From: Peptococcaceae bacterium BRH_c4a
GTDB lineage: Bacteria; Bacillota; Desulfotomaculia; Desulfotomaculales; Desulfocucumaceae
Assembly: GCA_000961585.1 (NCBI GenBank)
Contig: LADN01000051.1
Span: forward strand, 1-64,000
DNA: 64,000 nucleotides
Direction: 5' to 3'
Below, one piece after another: positions 27,682-36,349 of this stretch. The notes under the pieces were generated by a model. The model was not told the origin of the DNA and did not search any database. It worked only from the letters and a program-made list of their open reading frames with translations. The position numbers were made by a program, and so were the translations under genes. Every line of letters starts with the position of its first letter. Positions within the stretch are counted from its first letter, which is position 1.

Positions 27682-28716
27682 ATGAGCAAGGATGTGCAGC
27701 TGTTTAATAAGTTTTTGGGTAATATGTTTCCAGAATTTACTGATGTGGTGGCTGAGATTAGGGATCGTTCGGTCATTGTTAATATCTTGTCCGGACTGAT
27801 GGAATCCGGAACGGATTTATTAACAACCATTCCCGTGGGGAAAACCACTAAAAAGATGCTGAAAATGAGAATTGAAGGTGCAACCATGGCTCTGGTGGAT
27901 ATTAAAAACAAGACGGCATACAGGGTTGGACCTCCACTTGGAATTATGCTGGCCAGATTTCCCAGGCATCCTGCGCACAATTTTGTCAGGGTTAACTATT
28001 GCGGTCTTATAGATCCTGAGGACAAAAAGAAGAGGTTGGCCCAAAGAGACGCTTATTCCCCCGACGATGATATCAGGATAAAGGCCATGGAAAACAGTGG
28101 CTGGTTTATTTTGTATCCTGCAGGGTCACTCCTGGCCGACCAGAGGCTGGAAAAGCGTATCAGGGATCTTGCCGTGAGCGGCCGGGAGTCAGCGATGTTT
28201 AGTGAGTTTGTAGCCCTTGTTGACGGAGAGCTTGATAAATCCCATGAAATTGAGCTGGTAGAATACCAGCCTGAGGATCAAAAACTGTGGGAACAGTGGC
28301 AAACTAAAATTGATACCGACTTGTTTCAGACCATCGTTCGCCCAAGAAACTTCAGTGCCGGTTCTGGACGTTCGGAGGATTACTATCTTAAGCTGATTAA
28401 GTATGGAAACATGAAGATAGGCGCCGTCTGGTTTGAGAAGATCAACCAGCGCACTGCCACAGCGGAATTGGGGCTGATTATAGGAGAACCCCATCTTTGG
28501 GGAATGGGAATAGGCAGCAAGGCAGTTAACGCCATGATTGCCATTGCCAAAAATGACCTGGGACTTAATTTCATTTGGGCGTCGGTCAGAGAGGCCAACC
28601 AGAGGGCGGTTAACTGCTACGGCAGGGGGGGGTTCTCGATAGTAAGGAAGGTTCCCGTTTTTAACAAGACCGATGGATCATATCAGATGTGGGTTCATAT
28701 GGAAAAAATGATTTAA
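27682..28716 (+). CDS. Two-domain protein with C-terminal GNAT acetyltransferase
   Basis: In this 344-residue protein, residues 1-185 form an unrecognised domain with basic motifs such as GMLARFPRHPAHNF-like sequence and LYPAGSLLADQRLEKRIRDL. Residues 190-344 are a RimJ/RimL-type GNAT domain, with the acetyl-CoA loop GEPHLWGMGIGSKAV and the C-terminal helix SVREANQRAVNCYGRGGF. The substrate is unknown. A cysteine synthase gene begins 25 bp downstream, so the two may be cotranscribed. The start is ATG 27682 with GGGGTTAGG just upstream. Confidence 0.75.
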   Translation: MSKDVQLFNKFLGNMFPEFTDVVAEIRDRSVIVNILSGLMESGTDLLTTIPVGKTTKKMLKMRIEGATMALVDIKNKTAYRVGPPLGIMLARFPRHPAHNFVRVNYCGLIDPEDKKKRLAQRDAYSPDDDIRIKAMENSGWFILYPAGSLLADQRLEKRIRDLAVSGRESAMFSEFVALVDGELDKSHEIELVEYQPEDQKLWEQWQTKIDTDLFQTIVRPRNFSAGSGRSEDYYLKLIKYGNMKIGAVWFEKINQRTATAELGLIIGEPHLWGMGIGSKAVNAMIAIAKNDLGLNFIWASVREANQRAVNCYGRGGFSIVRKVPVFNKTDGSYQMWVHMEKMI

Positions 28717-28741
28717 TATTTTAGGGTAAAGGATTAAGAAA

Positions 28742-29629
28742 ATGCTATTTTCAAACATCATTGAAACAATCGGCAATACGCCGGTGGCTGAACTAAAGTC
28801 TTACGGTAGATCAGGAGTAAAAATATATGCTAAACTGGAAGGAAATAACCCCGGGGGATCGGTAAAGGACAGGACGGCCAAATACCTGGTTGAAGCTGCT
28901 GAAAAGGAAGGGCGCCTGCAAAAAGGAAGAATAATTCTGGAAGCCACCAGCGGGAACACCGGTATTGCCCTGGCCATGATAGCGGCAATAAAGGGGTATG
29001 GTTTTGTGGCGGTCATGCCCGAAAACGCCAGCGAGGAAAGAGTAAAGCTTTTAAAGGCATACGGTGCGGAAATAATTCTGACAGAGGGGGAGAAGGGCAC
29101 CAATGGAGCCATAGAGGTAGCCCGGAAAATGGCGAATCAGGACCAAAGGTATTACATGCCTGATCAATTTACAAACCCGGCAAACCCCCTGGCTCATTTT
29201 GAAACCACTGGAAAAGAGATTATTGAAGACATTCCCGATGTCACAGCCTTCGTTGCCGGTGTGGGCACTGGCGGAACCATTACCGGGGCAGGCCGAAGAC
29301 TCAAAATATACAATCCGAAGATTGACATCATCGGAGTTGAGCCGCCTGCGCAAACAAGAATACAGGGGTTAAGGAACATGGAGGCATACAAACCGCCAAT
29401 TTATGATGATTCCATTCTGGACTGCAAATTGGATGTCCCGGATGAAGAGGCTTTTATTCTGGCCAGGGAATTATACGTCAGGGAGGGGCTGACTGCCGGA
29501 ATATCATGCGGAGCCGCCCTCTGGGGAGCTCTGCGGTATAGTGAAATGATAGAGAGTGGAAATATCGTTATGATTTTTCCCGATCGCGGAGATAAATATT
29601 TCAGCACCGAGCTGTTCCAGGTGACATGA
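28742..29629 (+). CDS. PLP-dependent cysteine synthase family protein
   Basis: This 295-residue fold-type II PLP enzyme forms cysteine from an O-activated serine and sulfide. The PLP lysine is K42 in GNNPGGSVKDR. The substrate loop is EATSGNTGIALAM and the phosphate-binding loop is GVGTGGTITGAGR. The C-terminal YVREGLTAGISCGAALWG fits CysK/CysM. It is shorter than most CysK, and the GGSVKDR context is closer to CysM, so no symbol is assigned. Confidence 0.88.
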   Translation: MLFSNIIETIGNTPVAELKSYGRSGVKIYAKLEGNNPGGSVKDRTAKYLVEAAEKEGRLQKGRIILEATSGNTGIALAMIAAIKGYGFVAVMPENASEERVKLLKAYGAEIILTEGEKGTNGAIEVARKMANQDQRYYMPDQFTNPANPLAHFETTGKEIIEDIPDVTAFVAGVGTGGTITGAGRRLKIYNPKIDIIGVEPPAQTRIQGLRNMEAYKPPIYDDSILDCKLDVPDEEAFILARELYVREGLTAGISCGAALWGALRYSEMIESGNIVMIFPDRGDKYFSTELFQVT

Positions 29630-29637
29630 GGATTTGG

Positions 29638-29790
29638 CTATAAGCGGTAAGCGGTAAGCTTTAAGCTTTAAGCTTTCCAGAATAATTATAGGATTTTTGA
29701 TTGCAGCCGCCGCAGGGCGGCTGTTTTACCGTTAAGTCAGGTGTATGCCGCTTAAGGCAGGTGGTCACTATTCTGTCTCCTGTCTCCTGA
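29638..29790. repeat. Degenerate intergenic repeats, including a decayed element head
   Basis: AAGCGGT and AAGCTTT tandem units (29641-29676) are followed by a GCCGCC/GGCGGC hairpin (29706-29722). A stretch GCTTAAGGCAGGTGGTCAC and CTGTCTCCTGTCTCC heptamers then resemble the heads of the long-hairpin elements. Confidence 0.5.
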
Positions 29791-30952
29791 CTTCGCCCTC
29801 CTCGTTTTTTGCCCGGAAATAATAGAAAAAACAAGCTGCCAGGGCCACCAGGGCACATATTAAATAGAGGATTCTGGCTCCCAGGCCCGACATGATTGCC
29901 CCTCCCAGGACCGACCCGGCTATGCCGGCCACGCCTCCCAAAAATGCTGCAAGCATTCCCTGGGCGGTGGACCTCAGGCGGTCAGGGGCCAATTTGCTCA
30001 TGTAACTGACCGAGCACAGGAAGAAAAGGCCAAAGGAGAGGCTGTGGATCAGCTGGATCAGAATAATAAGTCCGGGATCCGGAGTAATTCCCAATAACGT
30101 CCAGCGGAGGACAAACACCCCTGCCGCCACTGTAAGCAGTTTCAGCTCGGAAAACCTTGCCAGCAGCATGCCTCCCAGAGCCAGGACAGGGACCTCGCTC
30201 AGGGCTGCCACCGTCCAGGCATAGCCTACTGTATCGGACTGCCCTCCCAGTTGTTTTATAAATATCCCTATGAATGCGTCATTGGCCCTGTTGGTTGAGC
30301 TTAGCAGGGCGGTAAGAAGAAGGAAGGTGAACACCTTGCGGCTGGACGCCAGACGTTTTATGTCATTGAGGCAGGCCTTTCTGCCTGCGTAAACAGAGTC
30401 CTGCAGGAAAAAGCTTGTACAAAGGCATAGAATCAGCAGCAGCGAGTAGCATATGGGAAATAAAAGCAGGTCATGGGTGCGGAAGAATAAGCCGAATAGA
30501 AGGGCGCTAAATCCGAACCCCAGGGATCCCCACAGTCTGAAGGAACCGTAATGGGTGCCCCGGCTGTTTTTTATTGAGGAAAGGGCCAGGCTGTCCATCA
30601 GAGGTATTATGGGAAAGGCAAATACATTGAACACAAACAGTGTTGGTAAAAGCAGTTCAAAGTTAGTGACGCGGAAAACCACAAATGAGAGTATGGCGGT
30701 AACGATAAGTTGGAGTATTATTAATTTTTTAACGGTTTTAAAGCGATCGCTCAGAAATCCCCAGAGGGGTTGTATGGCGATGGTTACCATGGGCCCCATG
30801 GAGAAAAGAATTCCTATCTGCAGACTGGAAAGCCCGTTTTGGCGAAAAAGCAGGGGCAGGTATGGCAGGGATAAACCGATTGTTGAAAAATAAAAAAAGA
30901 TAAATACTCTCAGTGCAAGGCCGCCGGATTTTGGTGCGCCATCCTTCGACAA
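29768..30952 (-). CDS. Major facilitator superfamily transporter (MFS_1-like)
   Basis: This 394-residue protein has 12 hydrophobic segments. The N-terminal YFSTIGLSLPYLPLLFRQNG and the cytoplasmic loop GFLSDRFKTVKK are typical of the MFS_1-like/HcaT-NHS branch. Family members carry diverse solutes, so the substrate cannot be given. It is transcribed from right to left, apparently alone. Its C-terminal codons run into CTGTCTC-type intergenic repeats at 29768-29790, which suggests the natural stop was altered by repeat insertion. Confidence 0.85.
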   Translation of the reverse strand: MSKDGAPKSGGLALRVFIFFYFSTIGLSLPYLPLLFRQNGLSSLQIGILFSMGPMVTIAIQPLWGFLSDRFKTVKKLIILQLIVTAILSFVVFRVTNFELLLPTLFVFNVFAFPIIPLMDSLALSSIKNSRGTHYGSFRLWGSLGFGFSALLFGLFFRTHDLLLFPICYSLLLILCLCTSFFLQDSVYAGRKACLNDIKRLASSRKVFTFLLLTALLSSTNRANDAFIGIFIKQLGGQSDTVGYAWTVAALSEVPVLALGGMLLARFSELKLLTVAAGVFVLRWTLLGITPDPGLIILIQLIHSLSFGLFFLCSVSYMSKLAPDRLRSTAQGMLAAFLGGVAGIAGSVLGGAIMSGLGARILYLICALVALAACFFYYFRAKNEEGEVRRQETE

Positions 30953-31052
30953 TGTTTCATATCTCCTTGTTTATGTTGCTTTTTTATATTCACCACGGAT
31001 ATTTAGTTAACCTTTCCCGCCAATACTGTGCCACAGGCAAGTTTAAAAGTAA

Positions 31053-31078
31053 ACCCCGCCTTTTGACGGGGTTTATAA
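31053..31078 (-). terminator. Terminator downstream of tRNA-Pro
   Basis: AAACCCCG, a short loop and CGGGGTTT form a symmetrical hairpin 50 bp 3' of the minus-strand tRNA gene. Confidence 0.65.
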
Positions 31079-31124
31079 CTAATATTTTTGTGCGGGCATA
31101 CGGCCTGTTGGCAGATATTACTTT

Positions 31125-31201
31125 TGGTCGGGATGACAGGATTCGAACCTGCGGCCTCCTGCTCCCAAGGCAGGCGCGCTACCAAACTGCGCCACATCCC
31201 G
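31125..31201 (-). tRNA. tRNA-Pro (anticodon UGG), CCA encoded
   Basis: The 77-nt minus-strand cloverleaf has a 7-bp acceptor stem CGGGATG/CATCCCG, a D arm GCGC...GCGC, an anticodon stem CCTGC/GCAGG with loop CTTGGGA, a T arm GCAGG/CCTGT with loop TTCGAAT, discriminator A, and CCA encoded at 31125-31127 (read in reverse). All stems pair. Confidence 0.96.
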
Positions 31202-31260
31202 AAAAATCTCACAAGACGCAAAAGTTATTATAACAGAACGTTTCAGTCATTGCAAGGAAT

Positions 31261-31723
31261 AAAAATAACCGCCTTGCCGGCGGTGCCGTCTTGCAGACGG
31301 CGGAAGCCAGGAGCCAGGAGCCAGAAGCCAGAATGGTGACAGCATGCCTTAAAAGCGACCCGCAAGAGACCCCACAGCGACATGCAGTGAGGGGGAGGGG
31401 TTTTAGTCCAGGCGGATGTTCCGGAGGCTGTTATCTGGCTCTTGGCGACAGAGCCGTACGGACTGCCGAGCCGGCTGCAGGACGCAGCCGGAAGCCGGAA
31501 TCGACGCAAGGATGCGGCGTTGGAGGCGGTCGGCATCCCGTTGGCGACCGAGTTTAGAGACAGTTGCAGCAGGAGGTTATGCAGCCCAGGTTCAAATCAC
31601 TTTCCCTACCCGTTAGTGACCCCGGAGCGACCCCGGAAAAACTCTGGGCTTGCATAAAAATGCTTTGGTACTTCAGCGCTTTAATGCTTTAATATGGCAT
31701 ATACTTTCCTTAACGATAAAAAA
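31261..31723 (+). repeat. Long-hairpin interspersed element, copy D (hybrid subfamily)
   Basis: This copy is full length, from the AATAACCGCCTTGCCGGCGG head to AATATGGCATATAC and the conserved tail TTTCCTTAACGATAAAAAAA. Its left arms are of subfamily 2 (CTGGCTCT at 31435-31442, CGGACTGCCGA at 31459-31469). Its right arms are of subfamily 1 (TCGGCATCCCG at 31530-31540, AGAGACAG at 31556-31563), so the hairpin carries mismatches. It fills most of the gap between tRNA-Pro and the phosphatase-like gene. Confidence 0.8.
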
Positions 31724-31744
31724 AGTCCAGCTATTATGCTGGAC
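31714..31744 (-). terminator. Terminator hairpin at the tail of copy D
   Basis: Read on the minus strand, GTCCAGC, loop ATAATA and GCTGGAC are followed by seven T. No minus-strand gene lies upstream of it, so it appears to be carried with, or was targeted by, the repeat. Confidence 0.65.
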
Positions 31745-32001
31745 GGGGAGAGATAGAACTCACCAAAGCGGAGTGTTAGTATTATTTCCGGCGCTATTAT
31801 ATTTATACATGGCCCAAAAAAATATGGAAAATGGAAATCAATTGGTAATAAATGACTTTCCTTTTCATTATAGTATAGATAAGGGATCAACCTAATGGCT
31901 GGCAGTTGTGAGCGTTTTTCGACCATAGCCCGGATTTTGGCAGGGACGCACTATAAATGATGAAGCGTAAAAAAGCAAAGAAAACTTTGGGGGGTGCGGA
32001 T

Positions 32002-33144
32002 ATGGCTTTTAAAGTAGGGGTGTCAGTTTTGATTTTTCTGGTTTTTTGTTTACCGGGAGGAACCTTTGCTCTGCCGGAAGGTATAAATGAGGTAAAGCCC
32101 CCGGTTCAGCAAAAGACCCGGCAGGTGGTTATTATTGTCATAGACGGGCTGCAGGCGGATTCTGTAAGTACAGCCGCATCTCCAAATATCAGCGGACTGG
32201 GCATGGCAGGAATAAAGGTGGGCAGGGTTAGCGTCATGCCTCCGGATAATAATGAATTTCGGCTTTACACCATGCTTTCTGGCACTGAACAGTGGGAATA
32301 TACAAAAGGTGATAAAGCAGAACCTGCCCCCTCCACCATACTGTCCCAGGCGGAAAAAAAGGGCATTAAAACAGCTTTCATCGACGGGACGGGACACATG
32401 GAAGGCCCGGGAAAGGATGTGTCCTATAAGTACCCGGGTCCGTTTAAAAATGACGGAGAAGTTGTGGATACGGCGATGGATGTAATCAGAAAGAAAAAGC
32501 CCTTTATATCAGTGATGGTTATGGCTGGTCCGGGAAAAAGATCTTCATCGCTAACCGACTCAAAAAGTTACCTGAATTCTATATTGGCAGCAGACAATGA
32601 GGTGGGAAGGTTTTTAAAACAATTACATATAGACGGTACTTACGAGGAGACAATGCTGGTGGTTACAGGGACAACCGGCAAGCCTCCGCTGATCGTCAAA
32701 GGGGTGGAATTTCTTTCCGGCAGCCGCCTTGCTCCGGCCTGTCTTAAGGATCTGGCTCCAACCCTGGGCTACCTTTTCGGGATTAATATACCCAATGCCA
32801 AGGGTCTTATTTTGTGGAACTCTCTAAAGCCTGCTCCGGATCGTTCAGATAACTTTATGATGCAGCAGAGGGTTTTAGATTTAAGTACGGCTTTTGCGGA
32901 TGCGGTTGATTCGGCAGCCAGGCTGGAGAATGAGAAAATAACGGTGCAGGAGGAAAAGGTCCGTTTAACCGCCGAAAAAAGGACGGTGGAAGAAGAGATT
33001 GCTTATAAAGACGACCGTATTAAAAGATTAAATACAATTATTTTGGTAATGAAAGCTGCCGGAATTGGTATAATAGTTCTATTTGTATCGGCAATGATTA
33101 TGGAGTATAGGATACTAAAGAAGAAGTTTTTGTTTTTTACATAA
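32002..33144 (+). CDS. Alkaline-phosphatase-fold membrane protein, probably catalytically degenerate
   Basis: This protein of about 380 residues starts at ATG 32002 after GGGGGGTG. Residues 5-24 form a signal peptide or anchor. The fold signature VIIVIDGLQADSV begins the alkaline phosphatase/phosphopentomutase-like domain, which also has SPNISGLGMAGIKV. The usual nucleophile Ser/Thr segment reads MPPDNNEFRLYTMLSG, and the usual metal-site DHG reads VTGTTGKPP, so key ligands are missing. Residues 295-350 are a charged coiled coil, followed by one transmembrane helix and a basic tail. I infer a surface-anchored, probably non-enzymatic protein. Confidence 0.65.
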   Translation: MAFKVGVSVLIFLVFCLPGGTFALPEGINEVKPPVQQKTRQVVIIVIDGLQADSVSTAASPNISGLGMAGIKVGRVSVMPPDNNEFRLYTMLSGTEQWEYTKGDKAEPAPSTILSQAEKKGIKTAFIDGTGHMEGPGKDVSYKYPGPFKNDGEVVDTAMDVIRKKKPFISVMVMAGPGKRSSSLTDSKSYLNSILAADNEVGRFLKQLHIDGTYEETMLVVTGTTGKPPLIVKGVEFLSGSRLAPACLKDLAPTLGYLFGINIPNAKGLILWNSLKPAPDRSDNFMMQQRVLDLSTAFADAVDSAARLENEKITVQEEKVRLTAEKRTVEEEIAYKDDRIKRLNTIILVMKAAGIGIIVLFVSAMIMEYRILKKKFLFFT

Positions 33145-33196
33145 TGCCGGTTGGGGGTTTATGTTCAGTAATGACTGTAAAGCCTTATCAGACAAG

Positions 33197-33240
33197 AAAA
33201 ATTCTGAACCTTTGTTTCCATAGGTTCAGAATTTTTTATT
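33197..33240 (+). terminator. Rho-independent terminator
   Basis: AAATTCTGAACCT and AGGTTCAGAATTT form a 13-bp stem followed by a T-rich run, which ends transcription from the phosphatase-like gene before the CODH cluster. Confidence 0.88.
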
Positions 33241-33360
33241 TTCAGAAGAGGAATTCTATTTTTAGGTGTCGAACTAATGGTCGACGTACGGAAAATAATT
33301 ATAGATGAAGGGGTTAAGATTGCGGGAGGATTTTCCCCTAACCCTGTAGAATTAAAACAG

Positions 33361-33388
33361 TTGACTGTGCTTTTTTGCTTTTTATGAC
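33361..33388 (+). promoter_or_regulatory. Possible promoter of the cooC-cooS operon
   Basis: TTGACT at 33361-33366 and TATGAC at 33383-33388 are 16 bp apart, 48 bp before the cooC start. A TGTCGAA motif like a Spo0A box lies at 33267. Both are weak matches. Confidence 0.35.
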
Positions 33389-33435
33389 TTTGCATCTTTC
33401 ACAGCGGCAAATATACACAGTATGGGGTGACGATC

Positions 33436-34230
33436 GTGAAAATAGCTATATCAGGAAAAGGCGGAGTAGGCAAAACAACCATCGCCTCGGCCCTTATTAA
33501 ATCATTTGCTGAAACCCATCAGACCGTTTATGCCATTGACGGGGATCCTGATGCATGCCTGGCGGCAGCAATAGGAATCCCCGCTAAAGTGTCTGCCGGA
33601 ATTAAGCCGGTGGTGGAGATGGGTGAAAAAATAAAGTCGGTCAGTGGCGGCGGGGCAATTTATACCCTGAACCCCACCATAGACGACAGTATATTGGAAG
33701 AATACTGCCACAGCCACGGTAATATCAGGTTCATGCGCATGGGGGATGTCAAAAAGGGGGGCTCCCAGTGCTACTGCAGGGAGAACACCTTCCTTCAGGC
33801 CCTTATCTCACTGCTCCTTCTGGATAAGGATGAGGTGGTAATAATGGACATGGGTGCCGGTATCGAACATCTTTCCAGGGGCACCGCCAGGGGTGTGGAC
33901 TTAATGGTGGTGGTGGTGGAGCCCAGCCGAAACAGTGTCAATACCGCCATGAACGTTATGGGAATGGCCGCCGACCTGGGAATAGGGCGGATCAGGATAG
34001 TAGGCAATAAAATCCGTTCCGAGAAGGAAAAAGAATTTATAGAAAAAAGTTTCCAGCCCGGAAAGGTGCTGGGGTATATTAGCTTTAGCAACGATATATG
34101 GGAGAACTCCATGGACCCGGTATCGGCCAGTACAGAAGATGAACTGCTGAATGGTATGAGAGAGGTCCGGGAAAAAATTTTGGGAGAGGCAGGTGGTATT
34201 CAGCGGAGTAAGGGAGGGGGACCGGTTTAA
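33436..34230 (+). CDS. cooC: CooC-type nickel-insertion ATPase
   Basis: This SIMIBI-class P-loop ATPase of about 264 residues has the deviant Walker A GKGGVGKTT at residues 6-14, the switch region VMDMGAGIEHLSRG and a Cys pair in GGSQCYCREN. CooC proteins bind nickel between subunits of a dimer and help assemble the Ni-Fe-S cluster of carbon monoxide dehydrogenase. GTG 33436 follows GGGGTG. It is the first gene of the acetyl-CoA pathway operon, 75 bp before cooS, and has a second paralog at 40115. Confidence 0.88.
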   Translation: MKIAISGKGGVGKTTIASALIKSFAETHQTVYAIDGDPDACLAAAIGIPAKVSAGIKPVVEMGEKIKSVSGGGAIYTLNPTIDDSILEEYCHSHGNIRFMRMGDVKKGGSQCYCRENTFLQALISLLLLDKDEVVIMDMGAGIEHLSRGTARGVDLMVVVVEPSRNSVNTAMNVMGMAADLGIGRIRIVGNKIRSEKEKEFIEKSFQPGKVLGYISFSNDIWENSMDPVSASTEDELLNGMREVREKILGEAGGIQRSKGGGPV

Positions 34231-34305
34231 CGGTGGGTTAGAGAGTAGGCCGCTGTATTTAGCCGGTTAGTTGGTTGAAATTTCATCACTAAGGAGGTTT
34301 AATTA

Positions 34306-36321
34306 ATGCCAAGGTTTAACGATCCCAGTCATACCTGCAAGCCTTCGGCAGCCCCCCGGGTTGTCGATCCTAAGTCCGTTAGACGCACAGTTGACCCCGG
34401 CATCCTTGAAATGATTGACATTGCCAAGGAGCGGGGTATGATTACAGCCTTTGACCGGGCTGTGGCCCAGCAGCCCCAGTGTCAGTTCGGCTATAAAGGT
34501 ATCTGCTGCCGCTTCTGCATGATGGGCCCGTGCCGTATCAAAGCCGATGAGGGTCCTGGCAGCAAAGGAATCTGCGGAGCGGCCCACTGGACCATAGCAG
34601 CCCGCAGCACCGGACTTATGCTTCTTACCGGAGCCGCTTCCCACAGTGAGCACGCCCAGCATATTGCTCACACTCTGCTGGAGGCCTCTGAGGGCCATGC
34701 TCCTGATTACGGAGTAAAGGATCAGGCCAAGCTATACAAGGTGGCGAAGAGAATAGGCGTTGCCACCGAGGGACGCACTGACAATGAAATAGCCCATGAC
34801 GTGGCCAAGGCTGCCCTGGAAGAGTACAGCCGCCTGAAGGGCTTTGGCGAGTCCACCTGGGTTAACACAACAGCCACCAAGGGCCGCATTGAGAAGTTCC
34901 GCACCCACGATATAATGCCCAGCGGAATTTACAACGTTATATCAGAGCTGGTCACCCAGGCCCACGTGGGCATGGACAACGATCCGGTTAACCTTATATT
35001 CTCCGCCCTGCGGGTAGCCCTGGGAGACTATGTGGGAATGCATGTGGGAACCGACCTGTCTGACATTATCTTTGGCACTCCCAAGCCCGTGGTCAGCGAG
35101 GCCAACCTTGGAGTGATCGATCCGGAGTGTGTCAACGTAGTTCTCCACGGCCACAACCCCATTCTTTCGGAAATTATCGTGCAGGCCGCCAAGGATCTGG
35201 ATGGAGAGGCAAAAGCCATAGGTGCCAAGGGAATCAAGCTGATGGGCATCTGCTGCACCGGTAACGAGGTGCTGATGCGTCATGGAGTTCCCATTGTGAC
35301 TTCATTCTCATCCCAGGAATACGCCATAGCCACCGGCGCCATCGACGCCATGGTGGTGGACGTGCAGTGCATCATGCCGGCCGTCCGCAATGCCGCCGAG
35401 TGTTTCCACACCAGGATCATCACCACTTCGCCCATTGCCAAGATTCCGGGATCGTATCACATCGACTTTCAGACCAGTAAGGCTCTTGACAACGCCAAGA
35501 CGGCCATCCGCCTGGCCATGGACGCCTACAAAGAAAGAGACGCCAAGAAGATTTTTATTCCCAAGGTTGTCAACAAGGTTGTAGCCGGATGGAGCCTGGA
35601 AGCGCTGTACGACATGTTTGCCTCTGTCAGCCCCGATAAGCCGGTCAAGGCCCTTACCGACGCCATTTTGGCCGGGGAAATCAAGGGTGTGGCCCTGCTG
35701 GCAGGCTGCAACAACGTCAAGCGGCCCCAGGACGAAAGCCACCTGGCCATAGCCGAAGAAATGATTAAAAACGATGTGTTTGTAATAGGCACCGGCTGCG
35801 TAATGCAGGGCTGCGCCAAGATGGGCCTCCTGGCCCCCGAGGCCATGGAAAAGGCAGGCCCCGGACTGAAGAAATTCCTTGCCAGGGTCAGCGCAAAGGC
35901 AAACCTCAGCACCCCGCTGCCGCCTATCTTCCACATGGGTTCCTGCGTGGACAACACCCGCTGCTCGGACCTGCTGATGGATATGGCAAACGAAATGGGT
36001 GTGGACACCCCGAAGGTGCCCTGGGTAGCCTCTGCTCCCGAAGCAATGAGCGGCAAGGCCGTTTCCATCGGCTGCTGGTGCGTGGCCATGGGTATGCCGG
36101 TACACGTGGGAGCAATGCCCCCGCTGGAAGGCAGCGACCTCATCTACTCCATCACCACCCAGATCGCCAGCGATGTTTACGGTGGATACTTCATATTTGA
36201 AATGGATCCGACCGTGGCAGCCAAGAAGATGCTCAATGCGCTGGAATACCGCAACTGGAAACTGGGTGTTCACCGGAAGGCCGCCGAAGACTTCGAGACC
36301 GACCTGTGCAAGAATTACTAA
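34306..36321 (+). CDS. cooS: Ni-dependent carbon monoxide dehydrogenase catalytic subunit
   Basis: This 671-residue CODH subunit (AcsA/CooS) reduces CO2 to CO and passes it through a channel to acetyl-CoA synthase. The N-terminal cluster ligands are in CQFGYKGICCRFCMMGPCR. C-cluster region residues appear in ICCTGNEVLMRHG, LLAGCNNVKRPQDE, GTGCVMQGCAKMG and HMGSCVDNTRCSD. ATG 34306 follows AAGGAGG. It is located directly before acsB, the order found in acetogens and sulfate-reducing Clostridia, so it is probably the acsA-type subunit of the CODH/ACS complex. Confidence 0.96.
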   Translation: MPRFNDPSHTCKPSAAPRVVDPKSVRRTVDPGILEMIDIAKERGMITAFDRAVAQQPQCQFGYKGICCRFCMMGPCRIKADEGPGSKGICGAAHWTIAARSTGLMLLTGAASHSEHAQHIAHTLLEASEGHAPDYGVKDQAKLYKVAKRIGVATEGRTDNEIAHDVAKAALEEYSRLKGFGESTWVNTTATKGRIEKFRTHDIMPSGIYNVISELVTQAHVGMDNDPVNLIFSALRVALGDYVGMHVGTDLSDIIFGTPKPVVSEANLGVIDPECVNVVLHGHNPILSEIIVQAAKDLDGEAKAIGAKGIKLMGICCTGNEVLMRHGVPIVTSFSSQEYAIATGAIDAMVVDVQCIMPAVRNAAECFHTRIITTSPIAKIPGSYHIDFQTSKALDNAKTAIRLAMDAYKERDAKKIFIPKVVNKVVAGWSLEALYDMFASVSPDKPVKALTDAILAGEIKGVALLAGCNNVKRPQDESHLAIAEEMIKNDVFVIGTGCVMQGCAKMGLLAPEAMEKAGPGLKKFLARVSAKANLSTPLPPIFHMGSCVDNTRCSDLLMDMANEMGVDTPKVPWVASAPEAMSGKAVSIGCWCVAMGMPVHVGAMPPLEGSDLIYSITTQIASDVYGGYFIFEMDPTVAAKKMLNALEYRNWKLGVHRKAAEDFETDLCKNY

Positions 36322-36349
36322 TTCTTCAGTTTGAAAGGAGGAGACCATA

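Noticed and set aside
31730-31790. tRNA-like stretch GGAGAGATAGAACTC after copy D
   Set aside because: It resembles the T-arm end of a tRNA at first glance, but no acceptor or anticodon stem can be formed around it.
33260-33280. Spo0A box TGTCGAA upstream of cooC as a real regulatory site
   Set aside because: A single 7-bp match is expected by chance and is 160 bp from the gene. It is mentioned only within the promoter entry.
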